A stretch of 64,000 nucleotides of DNA, taken from positions 52,866 through 116,865 of the forward strand of contig JAFTIQ010000003.1 in assembly GCA_017456805.1 (NCBI GenBank). Direction: 5' to 3'. Under the pieces are notes generated by a model. That model ran no database searches. It saw only the letters and a program-made list of their open reading frames with translations, and was not told the DNA's origin. How positions within the stretch are numbered: the stretch's first letter is position 1; each line of letters opens with the position of its first letter. The stretch is from Lentisphaeria bacterium (GTDB taxonomy: Bacteria > Verrucomicrobiota > Lentisphaeria > Victivallales > UBA1829). The translations under genes were made by a program, and so were the position numbers. This document shows positions 18,367 to 28,500 of this stretch, piece by piece.

Positions 18367-20112
18367 ATGAATCATGTTTTTTTGAAGTCATGCCTTGCAA
18401 TTCTGATCGGATGTTCCCTTTGGAATATGGAAGCTCAGCAGACTCAGAAACCAAATCCGGAACAAAAAAGGAGACTTACTGTCATGGCACCCGGAAAACA
18501 GAATTTTAAAAGATTGCAATTACCCACTCATTGGAAACTCTTCCGCTCAGACGACATTACAGCAGATGATGCTTCTTCTGCAAGATTCGAAGATGATACC
18601 ATGATCACTGCCGGGAAAAAGGAGTCCGTTTCCGCAACGGTTCTTCCCGCGGCACCTTTACTCAATCTTGCACCGGCAGGCTGGAAACATTCCGGTAAAG
18701 ACCGGGCAGTTCTTGCAGGCGTTATTGTTTCAGAGATCCCTCAGACGATCTATGTGGGGATGGGGGCAGACTGGTGGATCGATGGGTTCTGTAACGGGAA
18801 ATATTTCGGCGGAACCGATGTGGGCGGAAATGACAGCTGGCCGCCTTCAGCTTCCGACCGGGTCTTCGCTCTGAAACTGAGAGCCGGAAGAAATGATATT
18901 TCTTTCCTGGTCAAATCAGGTTCCGGAAGCTGGGCCGCAGCCATTGATTTCTATTCCTCCTGCAATGATCCGGATATTCCGCCCCGGCGTTTGCCGGAAC
19001 CCGGAATCGCGTTCGCTCCTTATCTGACCAATCCCTCCGCAGATTCAGTGACAATCAACTATCTCCTGAATGGACGCCAGCCTCTGGAACTGGAATACCG
19101 TCTTGCCGGAACAGAAAAGTGGACAAAGGTTTCTGTTTTGCGCGGCGGACAGATCCTGGATGAGACACCGGTTCTTTCATTTCAGCTCAAGGGGTTGAAG
19201 CCGGATTCTCTTTATGAGTACCGTGCCCTCCGGCGTTTGCCGCCGACTTATAAAACCGCAAAACCGGAAGAAATTCGCACGTTCCGCACTTATTCCGGAA
19301 AAAAACAGAACTATTCCTTCCTTCTGATGGGGGATACTCAGGATACCACAAAACGGAAAAATCTGGAACGGGTCAGAATGGTTTTCAGGGCGTTTCCGGA
19401 AGTGAAAAACAGCCGTTTCTTCGTTCATGTGGGCGATTTTCACGGGGTGATCAACCATTTCCGGAATGATGTTTTTGACAGTGTTCTGAAGGCGATCCCC
19501 AGTGAAATGTATATCGTTGCCGCCCGGGGAAATCATGAGTTCGAAGGGGCGGAAGCCCAGCAATGGCTGGATCATTTCGCTTATGAAAACAAGAAAAGTT
19601 ACGGAATGTTCCGGGTCGGGGAAGTTTGCTATCTTGTTCTGGATACAGGGCATCATCTTTCTGCCGGTTCCAAAAATGTGCACATCGTCCATTCCTACCT
19701 GAATCAGCTTGATACGCTTCTGGAGGAACAGACTCTCTGGCTCCGGGAAGTTGTCAAAACCCCGGAATATCAGACAGCAAAATTCCGGATTGTTTTTGCA
19801 CATGTTTCTCCTTTCGGACAAATAGATTCCTTCCGTCACATGGTTCCGCGCACCATCAAAATGGTGGAAAAGGTATTCAAGAAGAAAGAATACCGTCCGG
19901 ACCTCTGGGTTGCGGGGCATACGCATGGCTATAAACGACTGCCGACCTCTCCGGAATGGGGATTCCCGATGGTGGTTGTCGGCGGAGGCGGTCCCAATGC
20001 GGAAAAAAGACCAGGACTTGCGCTGTATTTCAAAGTTCAGCCGGGAGAAATCAAAATGGAAGCACTCAATGCCGATGGAACCATTGAGGATACTTTCATC
20101 CTGAAAAAATAA
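18367..20112 (+). CDS. Secreted calcineurin-like metallophosphoesterase with FnIII-like domain
   Basis: A 581-residue protein with a signal peptide (about residues 1-23). Residues about 95-195 look like a small beta domain. Residues about 215-310 look like a fibronectin-III/purple-acid-phosphatase N-terminal domain (YEYRALRRLPPTY). The phosphoesterase core follows (about 315-530) with the metal ligands in LLMGDTQD, VHVGDFHG, ARGNHEFEG, AHVSPFG and VAGHTHGYKR. It is transcribed with the YaiI-family gene from the promoter at 17794. It probably releases phosphate outside the cytoplasm; the substrate is unknown. The domain order resembles purple acid phosphatases, but I cannot confirm the iron ligands. 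Confidence 0.88.
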   Translation: MNHVFLKSCLAILIGCSLWNMEAQQTQKPNPEQKRRLTVMAPGKQNFKRLQLPTHWKLFRSDDITADDASSARFEDDTMITAGKKESVSATVLPAAPLLNLAPAGWKHSGKDRAVLAGVIVSEIPQTIYVGMGADWWIDGFCNGKYFGGTDVGGNDSWPPSASDRVFALKLRAGRNDISFLVKSGSGSWAAAIDFYSSCNDPDIPPRRLPEPGIAFAPYLTNPSADSVTINYLLNGRQPLELEYRLAGTEKWTKVSVLRGGQILDETPVLSFQLKGLKPDSLYEYRALRRLPPTYKTAKPEEIRTFRTYSGKKQNYSFLLMGDTQDTTKRKNLERVRMVFRAFPEVKNSRFFVHVGDFHGVINHFRNDVFDSVLKAIPSEMYIVAARGNHEFEGAEAQQWLDHFAYENKKSYGMFRVGEVCYLVLDTGHHLSAGSKNVHIVHSYLNQLDTLLEEQTLWLREVVKTPEYQTAKFRIVFAHVSPFGQIDSFRHMVPRTIKMVEKVFKKKEYRPDLWVAGHTHGYKRLPTSPEWGFPMVVVGGGGPNAEKRPGLALYFKVQPGEIKMEALNADGTIEDTFILKK

Positions 20113-20130
20113 AGATTCTGCTGCCGCTTC

Positions 20131-20156
20131 CCCGGAAAAAACGGGAGATTTCCGGG
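20131..20156 (+). terminator. Possible terminator after the phosphoesterase gene
   Basis: CCCGGAAA (20131-20138) pairs with TTTCCGGG (20149-20156). A T-run follows only after 13 nt, so termination efficiency is doubtful. Confidence 0.5.
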
Positions 20157-20227
20157 AACAAACTTGTTTTTTGTTCTTAGGATGATATATTACTGCAAAA
20201 AATTATGCAGGAAAAAGGAGCAGAAAC

Positions 20228-20944
20228 ATGCTGTTATTTGTGATTCGCCACGGTGATCCGATTTATGATCCGGATTCTTTGACTAAATTGGGACAGCTTC
20301 AGGCAAAGGCTCTGGCAAAACGGTTTGCGGTTCATGGACTCGACCGGATTTTTGCCTCTCCCATGATCCGGGCTCAGGAAACTGCCCGTCCCACCAGTGA
20401 GATCCTGAATCTTCCCATCCAAATCGAAGAATGGGCAAGCGAAGATCTTGCATGGAAAGAGTTTACCGTTCAATATACCGGAAATTATACCCATTGGGTC
20501 TTTTTCCGGCAGAATACAGAATTCTTCCAGAATGGTGATGAACTTCTCGGAAACGGAAACTGGAGAGAAGCCAAAAGTGTGCAGGAAATCAAAGATTTGG
20601 AAAACTGCTACAAGCGTCTGGAAAAGGGCTGCGATGATTTTCTGGAACGGCTGGGATACAAACGGGAAGGCTGCGGCCTTTACCGGATCCTCAACCCCAG
20701 TGAAGAACGGGTCGCATTATTCTGTCACCAGGGCGTTTCGCTGCTGCTCTTCCCATACATGCTGGGAATTCCGCCGCATCTGTTCTGGAGTTCTTTTGAT
20801 GTGAATCATACTGGGGTTTCTGTGTTTGAGTTCAGAAACAATCCGGACGGGTTGACCTCTCCCAAATGTATCAGTCTTTCTGATTGTTCCCATCTGCTGC
20901 TGGAAGGGTTGCCTTACCGGTTCCAGAACGAGATCGATTTGTAA
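20228..20944 (+). CDS. Histidine phosphatase family protein (phosphoglycerate mutase-like)
   Basis: A 238-residue cytoplasmic protein of the branch-1 histidine phosphatase superfamily. The catalytic RHG motif is at residues 7-9 (FVIRHGDPIYD), the phosphate-pocket Arg lies in FASPMIRAQET, and the second catalytic His is in ALFCHQGVS. It has an insertion of about 40 residues between 85 and 125 compared with small members. The ATG has an AAAGGAG site. It converges on the AsmA-like gene with only 6 bp between stops and no obvious terminator. The substrate cannot be told. Confidence 0.9.
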   Translation: MLLFVIRHGDPIYDPDSLTKLGQLQAKALAKRFAVHGLDRIFASPMIRAQETARPTSEILNLPIQIEEWASEDLAWKEFTVQYTGNYTHWVFFRQNTEFFQNGDELLGNGNWREAKSVQEIKDLENCYKRLEKGCDDFLERLGYKREGCGLYRILNPSEERVALFCHQGVSLLLFPYMLGIPPHLFWSSFDVNHTGVSVFEFRNNPDGLTSPKCISLSDCSHLLLEGLPYRFQNEIDL

Positions 20945-20950
20945 GCCGCT

Positions 20951-23900
20951 TTACTGATAAGCCTCCATCAGTTCCCGGATAGAGTGCATAAGTTTCCGGA
21001 GCTTCTTGGGATCGCGGATACTTTTTGCGTTGTATTTCAGGAGATTTCTCGAGGTTTTGGAAAAATCCAGTTTGAATTCCCTCTTCGGTCCTGCGATCCG
21101 GAACGGGATTGAGATCCCTTCAATGGTCAGAACGGAATCCAGCTTTTTGATTCCCGTAGGAAGATGGATATAGCCGGAAAGCTGTTCGGAATCCACGACT
21201 CCGCCGATCAATTCAAAATTCTTGATTTGCAGGATCCCCTGCTGGAACTGAAGATCTGTTTTGACCGTTGCGAACTCCAGATTCTTTCTGCCGGAAAGAA
21301 TTTGTTCCAGTTCTTTGCTCAGTTGAACCAGATATTTCCCAACGGAAGTCCGGGCAAGTTTCGGTTTCATTTGCATCATGGGTTCCACAGACCGCAGCGG
21401 ATCAAGGGCAGTTTGAATCAATTCCTCCTCTTTGAAATCCTGCGTATTCAGGGAGAATCGTTCCATTTCAAACCGCAGAACTCCCTGAACATTGTTTTTG
21501 ATCTGTTCCGGCGCGAGCCCTGTACCTTTTACAAACAGATCCAGAAAACGGAAAGTGCCGCTGTTCTGATGATATTTCCCTCCGGAAATCACTTTGCAGA
21601 GCGTGTTGAACGAAAAATCACTCAGTCGCAGGATCATGGTATAAGCATACTTGTTTTCGACGGATGGATCAACGGAAAAATCCAGAAGACTGCTTTTCCC
21701 GTTCAGGAGAAGTTCTTCTGTTCTCAGATCCAGCAATTTCCCCTTGATCACAGCCGTTCCCTTCCATGATGCAGAAAGATCTTTGGTGTAAGTCATCTTC
21801 CTGATATGGAATTTCAGAGAGGAGCCATTGTAACGGGAAAGATCGATTGCGGGAAAATGTTTTTGTGTTTTCCCGGCAGGTGTTTTTTGAGCCGAAGCAG
21901 GTTTTGCCGGAACCGGTTTTTTGGGGGCGGCTGCCGGTTTTGCCGGAGCCGGACGGATCGCCGGTTTCTTCCCGGGACGGGTCAGATTTGCCAGCCGTTT
22001 GAGAAAATCGAAGTTCGGGAATGTTTTCTCCATAAACTCTTGCGTGAGAACAAGATCAAACTCATCTCCTGTAACGGAGAGCGCATAGCTTCCGCCTTTC
22101 TTCCGGGGGATTGTCCCGGTCAGATCAAGGAGTGCCATTTTCTTTCCGTTGAGCGTGGTTTCCAATGCGCCCTTCTGCAGATGAATGACATCCGGAGCGC
22201 AATTTCCACTAATTGCGATTCTGCCATCCCAGCGGGCTGTTTTTCCTTTTGTCCATTCTTTGATCAGACAATTTTGAAAAAGGTATTCGGCATTTCCCGA
22301 GAGTCTTCCATCCTGAATTTTTCCCCGGAAGGAAAGAGATGTTTTTGCTTGATCAAAGATCACTTTTTCCGGCAGATAAGGGGCAATTTCCCGATACAGC
22401 TGCGGGTGAATGACACTTGTTTTCCCTGAAATTTCAAAATTTTTTGAAGAGATTTTGATTCCGTGCCAGGTCAGTTTCTCCGGCAGTTGACATGTAAAAG
22501 GCAATTCTGCCAAAAGCGTTTCTCCTGCTCTGAGCCGCAGCGTCCCCTTGAGCGGAGATGCATCGTAAAGTTCAAACTTATGCTTAGAGATCAGATCAAT
22601 GCGGTATTTCCCGCTTGCGCCTTCGATCCAGAGATCCAGAACTCCATCTTTGCTGAACAGTGCCTTCAACTGAAATTTCGGCTTGATCTCTGTAAACTGT
22701 TCCAATTCTCTGATCTGAAAAAATGCACCCGGATTCCGGATTACCATTGCAGTATCAAACTCCATGGAACTGAAATCTTTCATATACATTCCGGTCAGCT
22801 CGGCTGAAACGGATTTTTCTTTTGTTCCGTAAAGGATGGTTCCTTTTTCCACCGTGATCTGTTCTCCCTGCATCCGGAGCCGGACATCAAGGGAAAGATT
22901 ATCAAGCTCTGCGGCAGGAGCGTTCACAACTGTTTGAATGACAAAGTCAGAACTGTTATCCGCCCCCGGTTTTGTCCCGATAAAACCGTCAAGCGTGCCG
23001 GAAGCATACGCCGGATGGAGTCCGAACGGGACAAGATAAAGAAGGGGAAAACGGTTCAAATCGACTTTTGCCTGCGGGATGGATGGCAGCTGATCCGGAA
23101 TAAATTTCCAGGGCGTTTTCAATTTGAAACGTCCGGTTACCTTCTTCTGCTGCAGGATCACTGCCTCGACGGAGTCCACAGAGATCATTTCCGGCATGAT
23201 CCGGATTTTGAGTTCTGCCCGGAGTTCCGGTTCCTGAATGGGAGTTTCCTTTGAACCTGCCACAGCGGCAGATTTGGCAAATAGATTCAAACGTACCGCA
23301 GAAGTGATTTCTTCCGGCTGAAATTCTGCCTGGAATTTACAGCTTCCTGCAAGATCCTGTATTGCAATCCGGCTCAGTTCCGAGACGATCGCATCCCCCA
23401 GCGCAGAGGGCTGAAGCTTGAGTTCGCCTGTCAGATTCCCCTGAGTCAGTTTTTCTCCGAGCGACCCCTTGAGTTCCAGTGACATCAGATCTTTCTTTTC
23501 AGCGTTTCTGATGAAGCAGGTAAAAGAGGTAAGATCCGTCAGTGTTCCGTTTCGTTTCAATTCCAGATTCAAGGCGAGCTGATTCCGTTCGGATTTATGC
23601 TGTTTGAAGGTTAAATCTGTCTGGGGAATATTCAGATCCAGGACAAGATTTTCGGGGAGAAAACCCTGTTTGGGAAGAAGAAAACGAACCTTCGCTTCCG
23701 CCGCAGAATTTGTGGCTCGGAAGTCCTTTGCTGATGCTTGGAATTCTCCTTTGATTGAGACGTTTGCCGTTTGAGACGGAATCATATTTTCTGCCAGGAC
23801 CTCTGCATTCCGGAACAGGAACAGTTCTCCGTTTCCTCCATGAATCGTCAGTTTCAAATTCTTGCCGGAAATTTTTCCGATATGAACAGGCAGATCCTGT

Positions 23901-24364
23901 TTTTTCTTTTTTTCCGGACGGGGCGTTCCCGGAGGCGGCATCGGCTGTTGGGGCGGAACCGGAACCCGGACAGAAGTCGTCCGTTTATTTCTCCGGAAAG
24001 ATTCGGGCGTAACCGGTTTTTGCAGGACAAATTCAGCGTTGTCCAGTTCCATGGAATGAACGGCAAGAATATCTTTGAAGAGAAAATCGAAGAGATCCGC
24101 CTGCACATCCGCAGATGCGGCAGAAAGAGAAAAATCCTCATGTTCGAACTTGATCGTTCTGCCCTGAAAGGAGTGCTTCCGAAAGAGAGAGATGGAACAT
24201 TCTTCTGCAGAAATTTTGATCCCTGTCCGTTCTTCCACGATAGGGAACCAGAGATTCCGCAGGGAATATTCGCTCATCAGGAAAAGGTATGTCCCGATCA
24301 GAACAACGAGGAGCACCCCGGTTACGATCAGAGATGCCTGTAATTTTCTCCATCTTTTTTTCAT
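20951..24364 (-). CDS. AsmA-like envelope protein
   Basis: A 1137-residue protein with one N-terminal membrane helix (about residues 10-32, LIVTGVLLVVLIGTYLFL) and a very long beta-rich periplasmic part. The repeated pattern of short strands, a Pro/Lys/Ala-rich linker around residues 800-835 (PAPAKPAAAPKKPVPAKP), and the C-terminal region with SVEPMMQ and LDSVLTIEGISIPF fit the AsmA/DUF3971 superfamily of bridge-like lipid carriers that serve the outer membrane. The ATG at 24364 is chosen over the TTG at 24370. It follows the M16 peptidase gene closely, so both probably belong to one envelope operon. Subfamily is uncertain. Confidence 0.7.
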   Translation of the reverse strand: MKKRWRKLQASLIVTGVLLVVLIGTYLFLMSEYSLRNLWFPIVEERTGIKISAEECSISLFRKHSFQGRTIKFEHEDFSLSAASADVQADLFDFLFKDILAVHSMELDNAEFVLQKPVTPESFRRNKRTTSVRVPVPPQQPMPPPGTPRPEKKKKQDLPVHIGKISGKNLKLTIHGGNGELFLFRNAEVLAENMIPSQTANVSIKGEFQASAKDFRATNSAAEAKVRFLLPKQGFLPENLVLDLNIPQTDLTFKQHKSERNQLALNLELKRNGTLTDLTSFTCFIRNAEKKDLMSLELKGSLGEKLTQGNLTGELKLQPSALGDAIVSELSRIAIQDLAGSCKFQAEFQPEEITSAVRLNLFAKSAAVAGSKETPIQEPELRAELKIRIMPEMISVDSVEAVILQQKKVTGRFKLKTPWKFIPDQLPSIPQAKVDLNRFPLLYLVPFGLHPAYASGTLDGFIGTKPGADNSSDFVIQTVVNAPAAELDNLSLDVRLRMQGEQITVEKGTILYGTKEKSVSAELTGMYMKDFSSMEFDTAMVIRNPGAFFQIRELEQFTEIKPKFQLKALFSKDGVLDLWIEGASGKYRIDLISKHKFELYDASPLKGTLRLRAGETLLAELPFTCQLPEKLTWHGIKISSKNFEISGKTSVIHPQLYREIAPYLPEKVIFDQAKTSLSFRGKIQDGRLSGNAEYLFQNCLIKEWTKGKTARWDGRIAISGNCAPDVIHLQKGALETTLNGKKMALLDLTGTIPRKKGGSYALSVTGDEFDLVLTQEFMEKTFPNFDFLKRLANLTRPGKKPAIRPAPAKPAAAPKKPVPAKPASAQKTPAGKTQKHFPAIDLSRYNGSSLKFHIRKMTYTKDLSASWKGTAVIKGKLLDLRTEELLLNGKSSLLDFSVDPSVENKYAYTMILRLSDFSFNTLCKVISGGKYHQNSGTFRFLDLFVKGTGLAPEQIKNNVQGVLRFEMERFSLNTQDFKEEELIQTALDPLRSVEPMMQMKPKLARTSVGKYLVQLSKELEQILSGRKNLEFATVKTDLQFQQGILQIKNFELIGGVVDSEQLSGYIHLPTGIKKLDSVLTIEGISIPFRIAGPKREFKLDFSKTSRNLLKYNAKSIRDPKKLRKLMHSIRELMEAYQ

Positions 24365-24380
24365 GATCAATCTGCCTTTT

Positions 24381-27305
24381 TCAGTAACCGAAAATCTGTT
24401 CCGGTGTCAGTTTTTTCACCTCTCCGAATTGCGAAAGTTCTTTTAACAGAGCCTCATCGGGTTTCCCGGTGATGATGAGATCATAAACGGAAGCAGAGAG
24501 TTTTTCTGCTGCCAGCTTCCGGAATGCTGCTTCATCCATCCGGCTGATTTTCTGATAAAGAGCTTTTCTCCAATCTCCGTTCAAACCAGCCCTTTCTGCC
24601 GCTGCAAAATGATGATAAACTGCAAAGCTCAGTTTCCGTTCGGATGCAAGTTTTTTCAGAACGGATTGTTTTGCCGCCTGGAATTTTACAGAATAGAAAG
24701 GCATATTTGCAAGGAGTTCTTTTGCTGCCCGGATCGCTTCGATCGCCTTGTCATTCTGAGTTTCTGCCATGACATAAGTCCGTTCGGCATATCCTTTTTC
24801 TTTCTGGAGCAGATATCCTCCGCTGGCGGAGTATGCCAGAGCGCGGGATTCCCGGATCTCCTGAAATACCACCGCATCCAGTCCGCGGAAGAAATATTCA
24901 TTAATCAGCTCTTCAAACGCCATATCTTCCGGATTAAAAACGTTTCCGGAGGTAAGAAGCCCGATGGAGAGCTGAACCTTTTCATATTCCACAAACCAGA
25001 TCGTTGGTTTCTGCGGCTTGCGGACAGGATAAAACGGGCGCGGCGGAACGGGTTTTCCTGCGATTGCCGGCAGTTTTTCCGCTTCCGCAGCGGCAGTTTC
25101 AAGCGGGAGATCCCCGGAATAGAGAAACTTCGCAGAATTTTCCGAGAAAAGACTCCGGATCAATGCAACCAGCTCCTCTGCTTTCAACGCTTCGAGTTCC
25201 TTTTTTTTGAGTACATCCGCGAAGGGGTTGTCCGGACCGTACCAGCCGTAATATACAGTCTGAAGGAAGTTCTGGAACGGATTCTTTTTGGTGTCATCTC
25301 TTCCCTTCTGATAGAAGGAGATATAACTTTGCAGCACCTCCTGATCCGGTTTCATATCCCGGAGAAAATGATTGAAGAGCGCAAGAGCTTCTGCATATTT
25401 CCCTGTGGGACCGGAGATTTCCACTGCTGTGTAGTGCGGTGTGGTATCTGTGCTCATTTTCATGCCGAGCTTATAAAATTCCTGACGGAGTCCGCCGGCG
25501 GAATATTTATTTGTCCCGAGAAATTCCAGATATCCGAGGGCAAATTCGATCCGTTTGTCATGATATTTTCCCCGGGGAGAAAGAAGCTGCACCCGGAACA
25601 ATCCGTCGTTGAAATCTTTTGTGATCCGGATCAATTCTCTTCCGGAAGAGAGTTGTTTCCGCTGCAATACCTGATCCTGCACCAGTTCTTCCGGGAGTGT
25701 TTTTCCGGAAGGTTTCTGCATGAGATTCCGGGCAAATTCTGTGGTTTCTCCGGATTTCAGTTTCACAGGCGTGATGGGCGGTTTTTCCACTTTGACCACC
25801 TGTTCCGGTTTTCCGTTCTTTTTATAGACCGTCACCAGATTTTTGAAGTAAGTCCGGATGAACTCTGCGAGCTGTTCTTTTGTAACTTTTTCTGCATTAT
25901 CCGGGATATTGAGATAATCTGCATAAGAGTTTCCGGAGAGGAAAAGCATAGCGAGTTCATCGTTGAGATCGCCTGAGGATTCACTTTTCATTTCTGCCAG
26001 TTTGACCCGGAGATTTTCCGCCACAGCCCGGATTCGCCAATCTTCAAATTTTCCTTCTTCCACATTTTTGAGTTCCCGGATCAGAAGTTCTGCAGCCTCT
26101 TCCAGAGTTTGTCCTTCTGTTGCAGATCCGGCAAGCATGAAGATGATCTGATCCCGCAATTCCAGAGAATATGCCATTGCATTCAGCAGTTTTCTGGAAC
26201 GGACAAGATTCTGGTCCAGGATCCCGTAGCCGTTATCGCAGAGAAGGAAGGTGAGCAGATTTGCAAGGGTGCTGTTTTCCGGCGTCAGGGGGATCTTGCA
26301 GCTGATGCGGAAATGTTCTGCATCGTTTCCGGTGACAGTTACCGTTTTGGATTCTGTCAGGGGGGTGCTGCGGTAGACTTTATGTTCCGGTGCCGGTTTT
26401 GCCGGAAGTGTTCCCAGGGTCCGTTCCAGCATTTCCACGGTGGAATCATGATCCAGATCCCCGCTCATGATGATTGCCATATTGGAGGGAACATAGAATT
26501 TCCGGTAAAATTCCATGGTATCTTTCATGGAGGGCAGCTTGATATGTTCCGGCAGCCCGATGATGGAACGCCCGATGGGATGTCCGGGGAACAGGTTCCC
26601 GAGGACCGCATCCTGAGATTTTCTGTAATCATTATCCTGAGAACGGTTGAATTCTTCGTAAACGGTTTCCAATTCTGTATGGAAGAGCCTGAGGACGGGA
26701 TTGCGGAACCGTTCTGTTTCCAGAAGGAGGAATTTTTCCAGTTCTGCGGAGGGGATTTTGACCACATAATTGGTATAATTATAACTGGTTGCGGCATTGA
26801 GACCGCTTCCGCCCATGGAGTCGGTGATTTTTGCAAACTCACCGGGGGAGGCATATTGCGCTGCTTCTGCAGAGATCCGGTCGATCTCCCGATAGATTTC
26901 AGCCTGTTTTGCGGGATCGGAAGTCTTTCTGCGTTCTTCGAAAAGCTGTTCCAGTTTTTCCAGAAGAGGGCGTTCTTTTTCCCAGTTCAGAGCACCGATC
27001 CTGTCGGTTCCTTTGAACATCATGTGTTCCAGATAATGAGCCAATCCGGTGGAGTGTTCCGGCTCATCCATTGCTCCTGCCTTGACGATTGTCATAATAT
27101 TGACGGAGGGTTCGGCGGGATTGGAAGAGAGATAAACGGTCAAACCGTTTTTCAGCTTGTAGATCCTCAGATTGAAAGGATCCTGTGTGGCATACTGGTA
27201 GCTCCGCCCGTTTTTATCTGTACCTGTTTTCATGATCGACTTTCCGGAAAGTGCCGGGAAAAGGAAGATTCCCGCGACAACGGCAGTTATAATTTTTTTC
27301 TTCAT
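24381..27305 (-). CDS. Secreted M16 family zinc peptidase (two-lobed)
   Basis: A 974-residue protein with a signal peptide (MKKKIITAVVAGIFLFPALS). The inverted zinc motif HxxEH is seen as H90-Y-L-E93-H94 in GLAHYLEHMMFKGT, and the distal Glu lies in the ETVYEEFNRSQ segment. There are four M16-type domains, two per lobe, as in pitrilysin and insulinase; only the N-terminal lobe keeps the catalytic motif, as is usual. The product probably degrades peptides in the periplasm. It is followed closely by the AsmA-like gene and preceded by the hisG terminator, so it starts a new transcript. Confidence 0.93.
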   Translation of the reverse strand: MKKKIITAVVAGIFLFPALSGKSIMKTGTDKNGRSYQYATQDPFNLRIYKLKNGLTVYLSSNPAEPSVNIMTIVKAGAMDEPEHSTGLAHYLEHMMFKGTDRIGALNWEKERPLLEKLEQLFEERRKTSDPAKQAEIYREIDRISAEAAQYASPGEFAKITDSMGGSGLNAATSYNYTNYVVKIPSAELEKFLLLETERFRNPVLRLFHTELETVYEEFNRSQDNDYRKSQDAVLGNLFPGHPIGRSIIGLPEHIKLPSMKDTMEFYRKFYVPSNMAIIMSGDLDHDSTVEMLERTLGTLPAKPAPEHKVYRSTPLTESKTVTVTGNDAEHFRISCKIPLTPENSTLANLLTFLLCDNGYGILDQNLVRSRKLLNAMAYSLELRDQIIFMLAGSATEGQTLEEAAELLIRELKNVEEGKFEDWRIRAVAENLRVKLAEMKSESSGDLNDELAMLFLSGNSYADYLNIPDNAEKVTKEQLAEFIRTYFKNLVTVYKKNGKPEQVVKVEKPPITPVKLKSGETTEFARNLMQKPSGKTLPEELVQDQVLQRKQLSSGRELIRITKDFNDGLFRVQLLSPRGKYHDKRIEFALGYLEFLGTNKYSAGGLRQEFYKLGMKMSTDTTPHYTAVEISGPTGKYAEALALFNHFLRDMKPDQEVLQSYISFYQKGRDDTKKNPFQNFLQTVYYGWYGPDNPFADVLKKKELEALKAEELVALIRSLFSENSAKFLYSGDLPLETAAAEAEKLPAIAGKPVPPRPFYPVRKPQKPTIWFVEYEKVQLSIGLLTSGNVFNPEDMAFEELINEYFFRGLDAVVFQEIRESRALAYSASGGYLLQKEKGYAERTYVMAETQNDKAIEAIRAAKELLANMPFYSVKFQAAKQSVLKKLASERKLSFAVYHHFAAAERAGLNGDWRKALYQKISRMDEAAFRKLAAEKLSASVYDLIITGKPDEALLKELSQFGEVKKLTPEQIFGY

Positions 27306-27351
27306 AGCAAGTCCTTGTCATCAAACTTTTTGAATCTTGAAAATGTCAAAA

Positions 27352-27379
27352 GGATGCGGCAGAAACTTCCACCGCATCC
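27352..27379 (-). terminator. Terminator of hisG
   Basis: GGATGCGG (27352-27359) pairs with CCGCATCC (27372-27379); on the minus strand the stem is followed by TTTTGAC. It lies about 70 bp past the hisG stop and just before the M16 gene. Confidence 0.8.
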
Positions 27380-27449
27380 CTGTTTCAGACAAGCTGGACT
27401 GTTCCAAAGTTCGGAACAAATCTAAAATATATATGAGGTGTTTTCAACC

Positions 27450-28325
27450 TTATTCCACCAATTTGTTCAGCGGATATTCAATGATACCGGTTGCACCGAG
27501 CTGTTTCAGTTCGGGGATGAGATCCCGGAGAACCTCTTCGGTCACGATGGTATTGAGTGCGACCCAGTTGGGATCGGAAAGTTCGGAAACTGTGGGTCTC
27601 TGAAGAGCAGGCAGCTTTTCCAGAAGATTGGGCAGATCTGCTTTCTTGACGTTCATCATGATCCCGGCTTTTCCTTCCGCATTGAGAACTGCTTTCAGCA
27701 TCATTGCGATCTGTTCGATCTTTTTGCGCTTGAAGGAATTCTGCATAGCGGCGTGGTTTGCGATGAAACGGGTGGTGCTGGTGCAGAGTGTATCAATGAT
27801 CTTCAGATTGTTTGCGCGGAGAGAAGATCCGGTTTCGGTGATTTCAACAATGGCATCAGCCAGTCTCGGCGGTTTCACTTCGGTGGCACCCCAGGAGAAT
27901 TCAACCTTTGCATTGACTCCGTGTTTGGCAAGATATGCCTTTGTCATACCGATCGCTTCGGTGGAGATCCGTTTTCCTTCCAGATCTTTTGCGCAGGTAA
28001 TATCGGAATCATTGGGAACAGCAAGAACCCATCTCAGCGGATTTCTGCCGACTTTGCCATACACCAGCTCGGCAACTTCTTCCACATCAGAACCGTTTTC
28101 CTGGATCCAGTCATGACCGGTCAGTCCGCAGTCAAGAATTCCTTCTTCCACATAGCGGGACATTTCCTGCGCGCGGATCAGCATACAGTCGATATCTTCG
28201 TCATCAATTCTCGGATAGTAGGACCGGGAACTGATTTCAACTTTCCAGCCGGCTTTCTTGAACATTTCAGCCGTTGCTGTTTCCAAACTGCCCTTCGGCA
28301 GACCAAGCATCAGTTTTTCTGACAT
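27450..28325 (-). CDS. hisG: ATP phosphoribosyltransferase, long form
   Basis: Catalyses the first step of histidine synthesis, joining ATP and PRPP. The 291 residues match the long HisG form, which is feedback-inhibited by histidine through a C-terminal ACT-like domain (about 215-291, IMMNVKKADLPNLLEKLPALQ). The catalytic part starts LMLGLPKGSLETAT and has EGILDCGLTGHDWI and the PRPP-binding TGSSLRANNLKIIDT block. The start at 28325 has an AAAGGA site; the ATG at 28403 lacks one. No HisZ is needed for this form. No other his gene is nearby, so the pathway is scattered. Confidence 0.96.
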   Translation of the reverse strand: MSEKLMLGLPKGSLETATAEMFKKAGWKVEISSRSYYPRIDDEDIDCMLIRAQEMSRYVEEGILDCGLTGHDWIQENGSDVEEVAELVYGKVGRNPLRWVLAVPNDSDITCAKDLEGKRISTEAIGMTKAYLAKHGVNAKVEFSWGATEVKPPRLADAIVEITETGSSLRANNLKIIDTLCTSTTRFIANHAAMQNSFKRKKIEQIAMMLKAVLNAEGKAGIMMNVKKADLPNLLEKLPALQRPTVSELSDPNWVALNTIVTEEVLRDLIPELKQLGATGIIEYPLNKLVE

Positions 28326-28436
28326 TTTTCTTTTCCTTTGTGTTAATTGAATTTTCTGTTTTGAAATCATGGGGTAATATAGCACAGTTTCCTGCATTTG
28401 CAATAGATATCAGAGATTAAATTCTTTCCAAAACAG

Positions 28437-28470
28437 AAAAAGGCTGTTCTCTTTTTCTTCGAAAACAGCC
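28437..28470 (-). terminator. Terminator after the small PPC-like gene
   Basis: GGCTGTTC (28442-28449) pairs with GAAAACAGCC (28461-28470). On the minus strand the hairpin is followed by TTTTTC. It lies 31 bp past the stop at 28501. Confidence 0.85.
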
Positions 28471-28500
28471 GGTTTCAATTCCAGAATAACCTTTTAACGG

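Noticed and set aside
17606..18454. Minus-strand frame of 282 codons across the yaiI-like gene
   Set aside because: Covers a known protein family on the other strand and runs through a promoter and the GH130 fragment in another frame.
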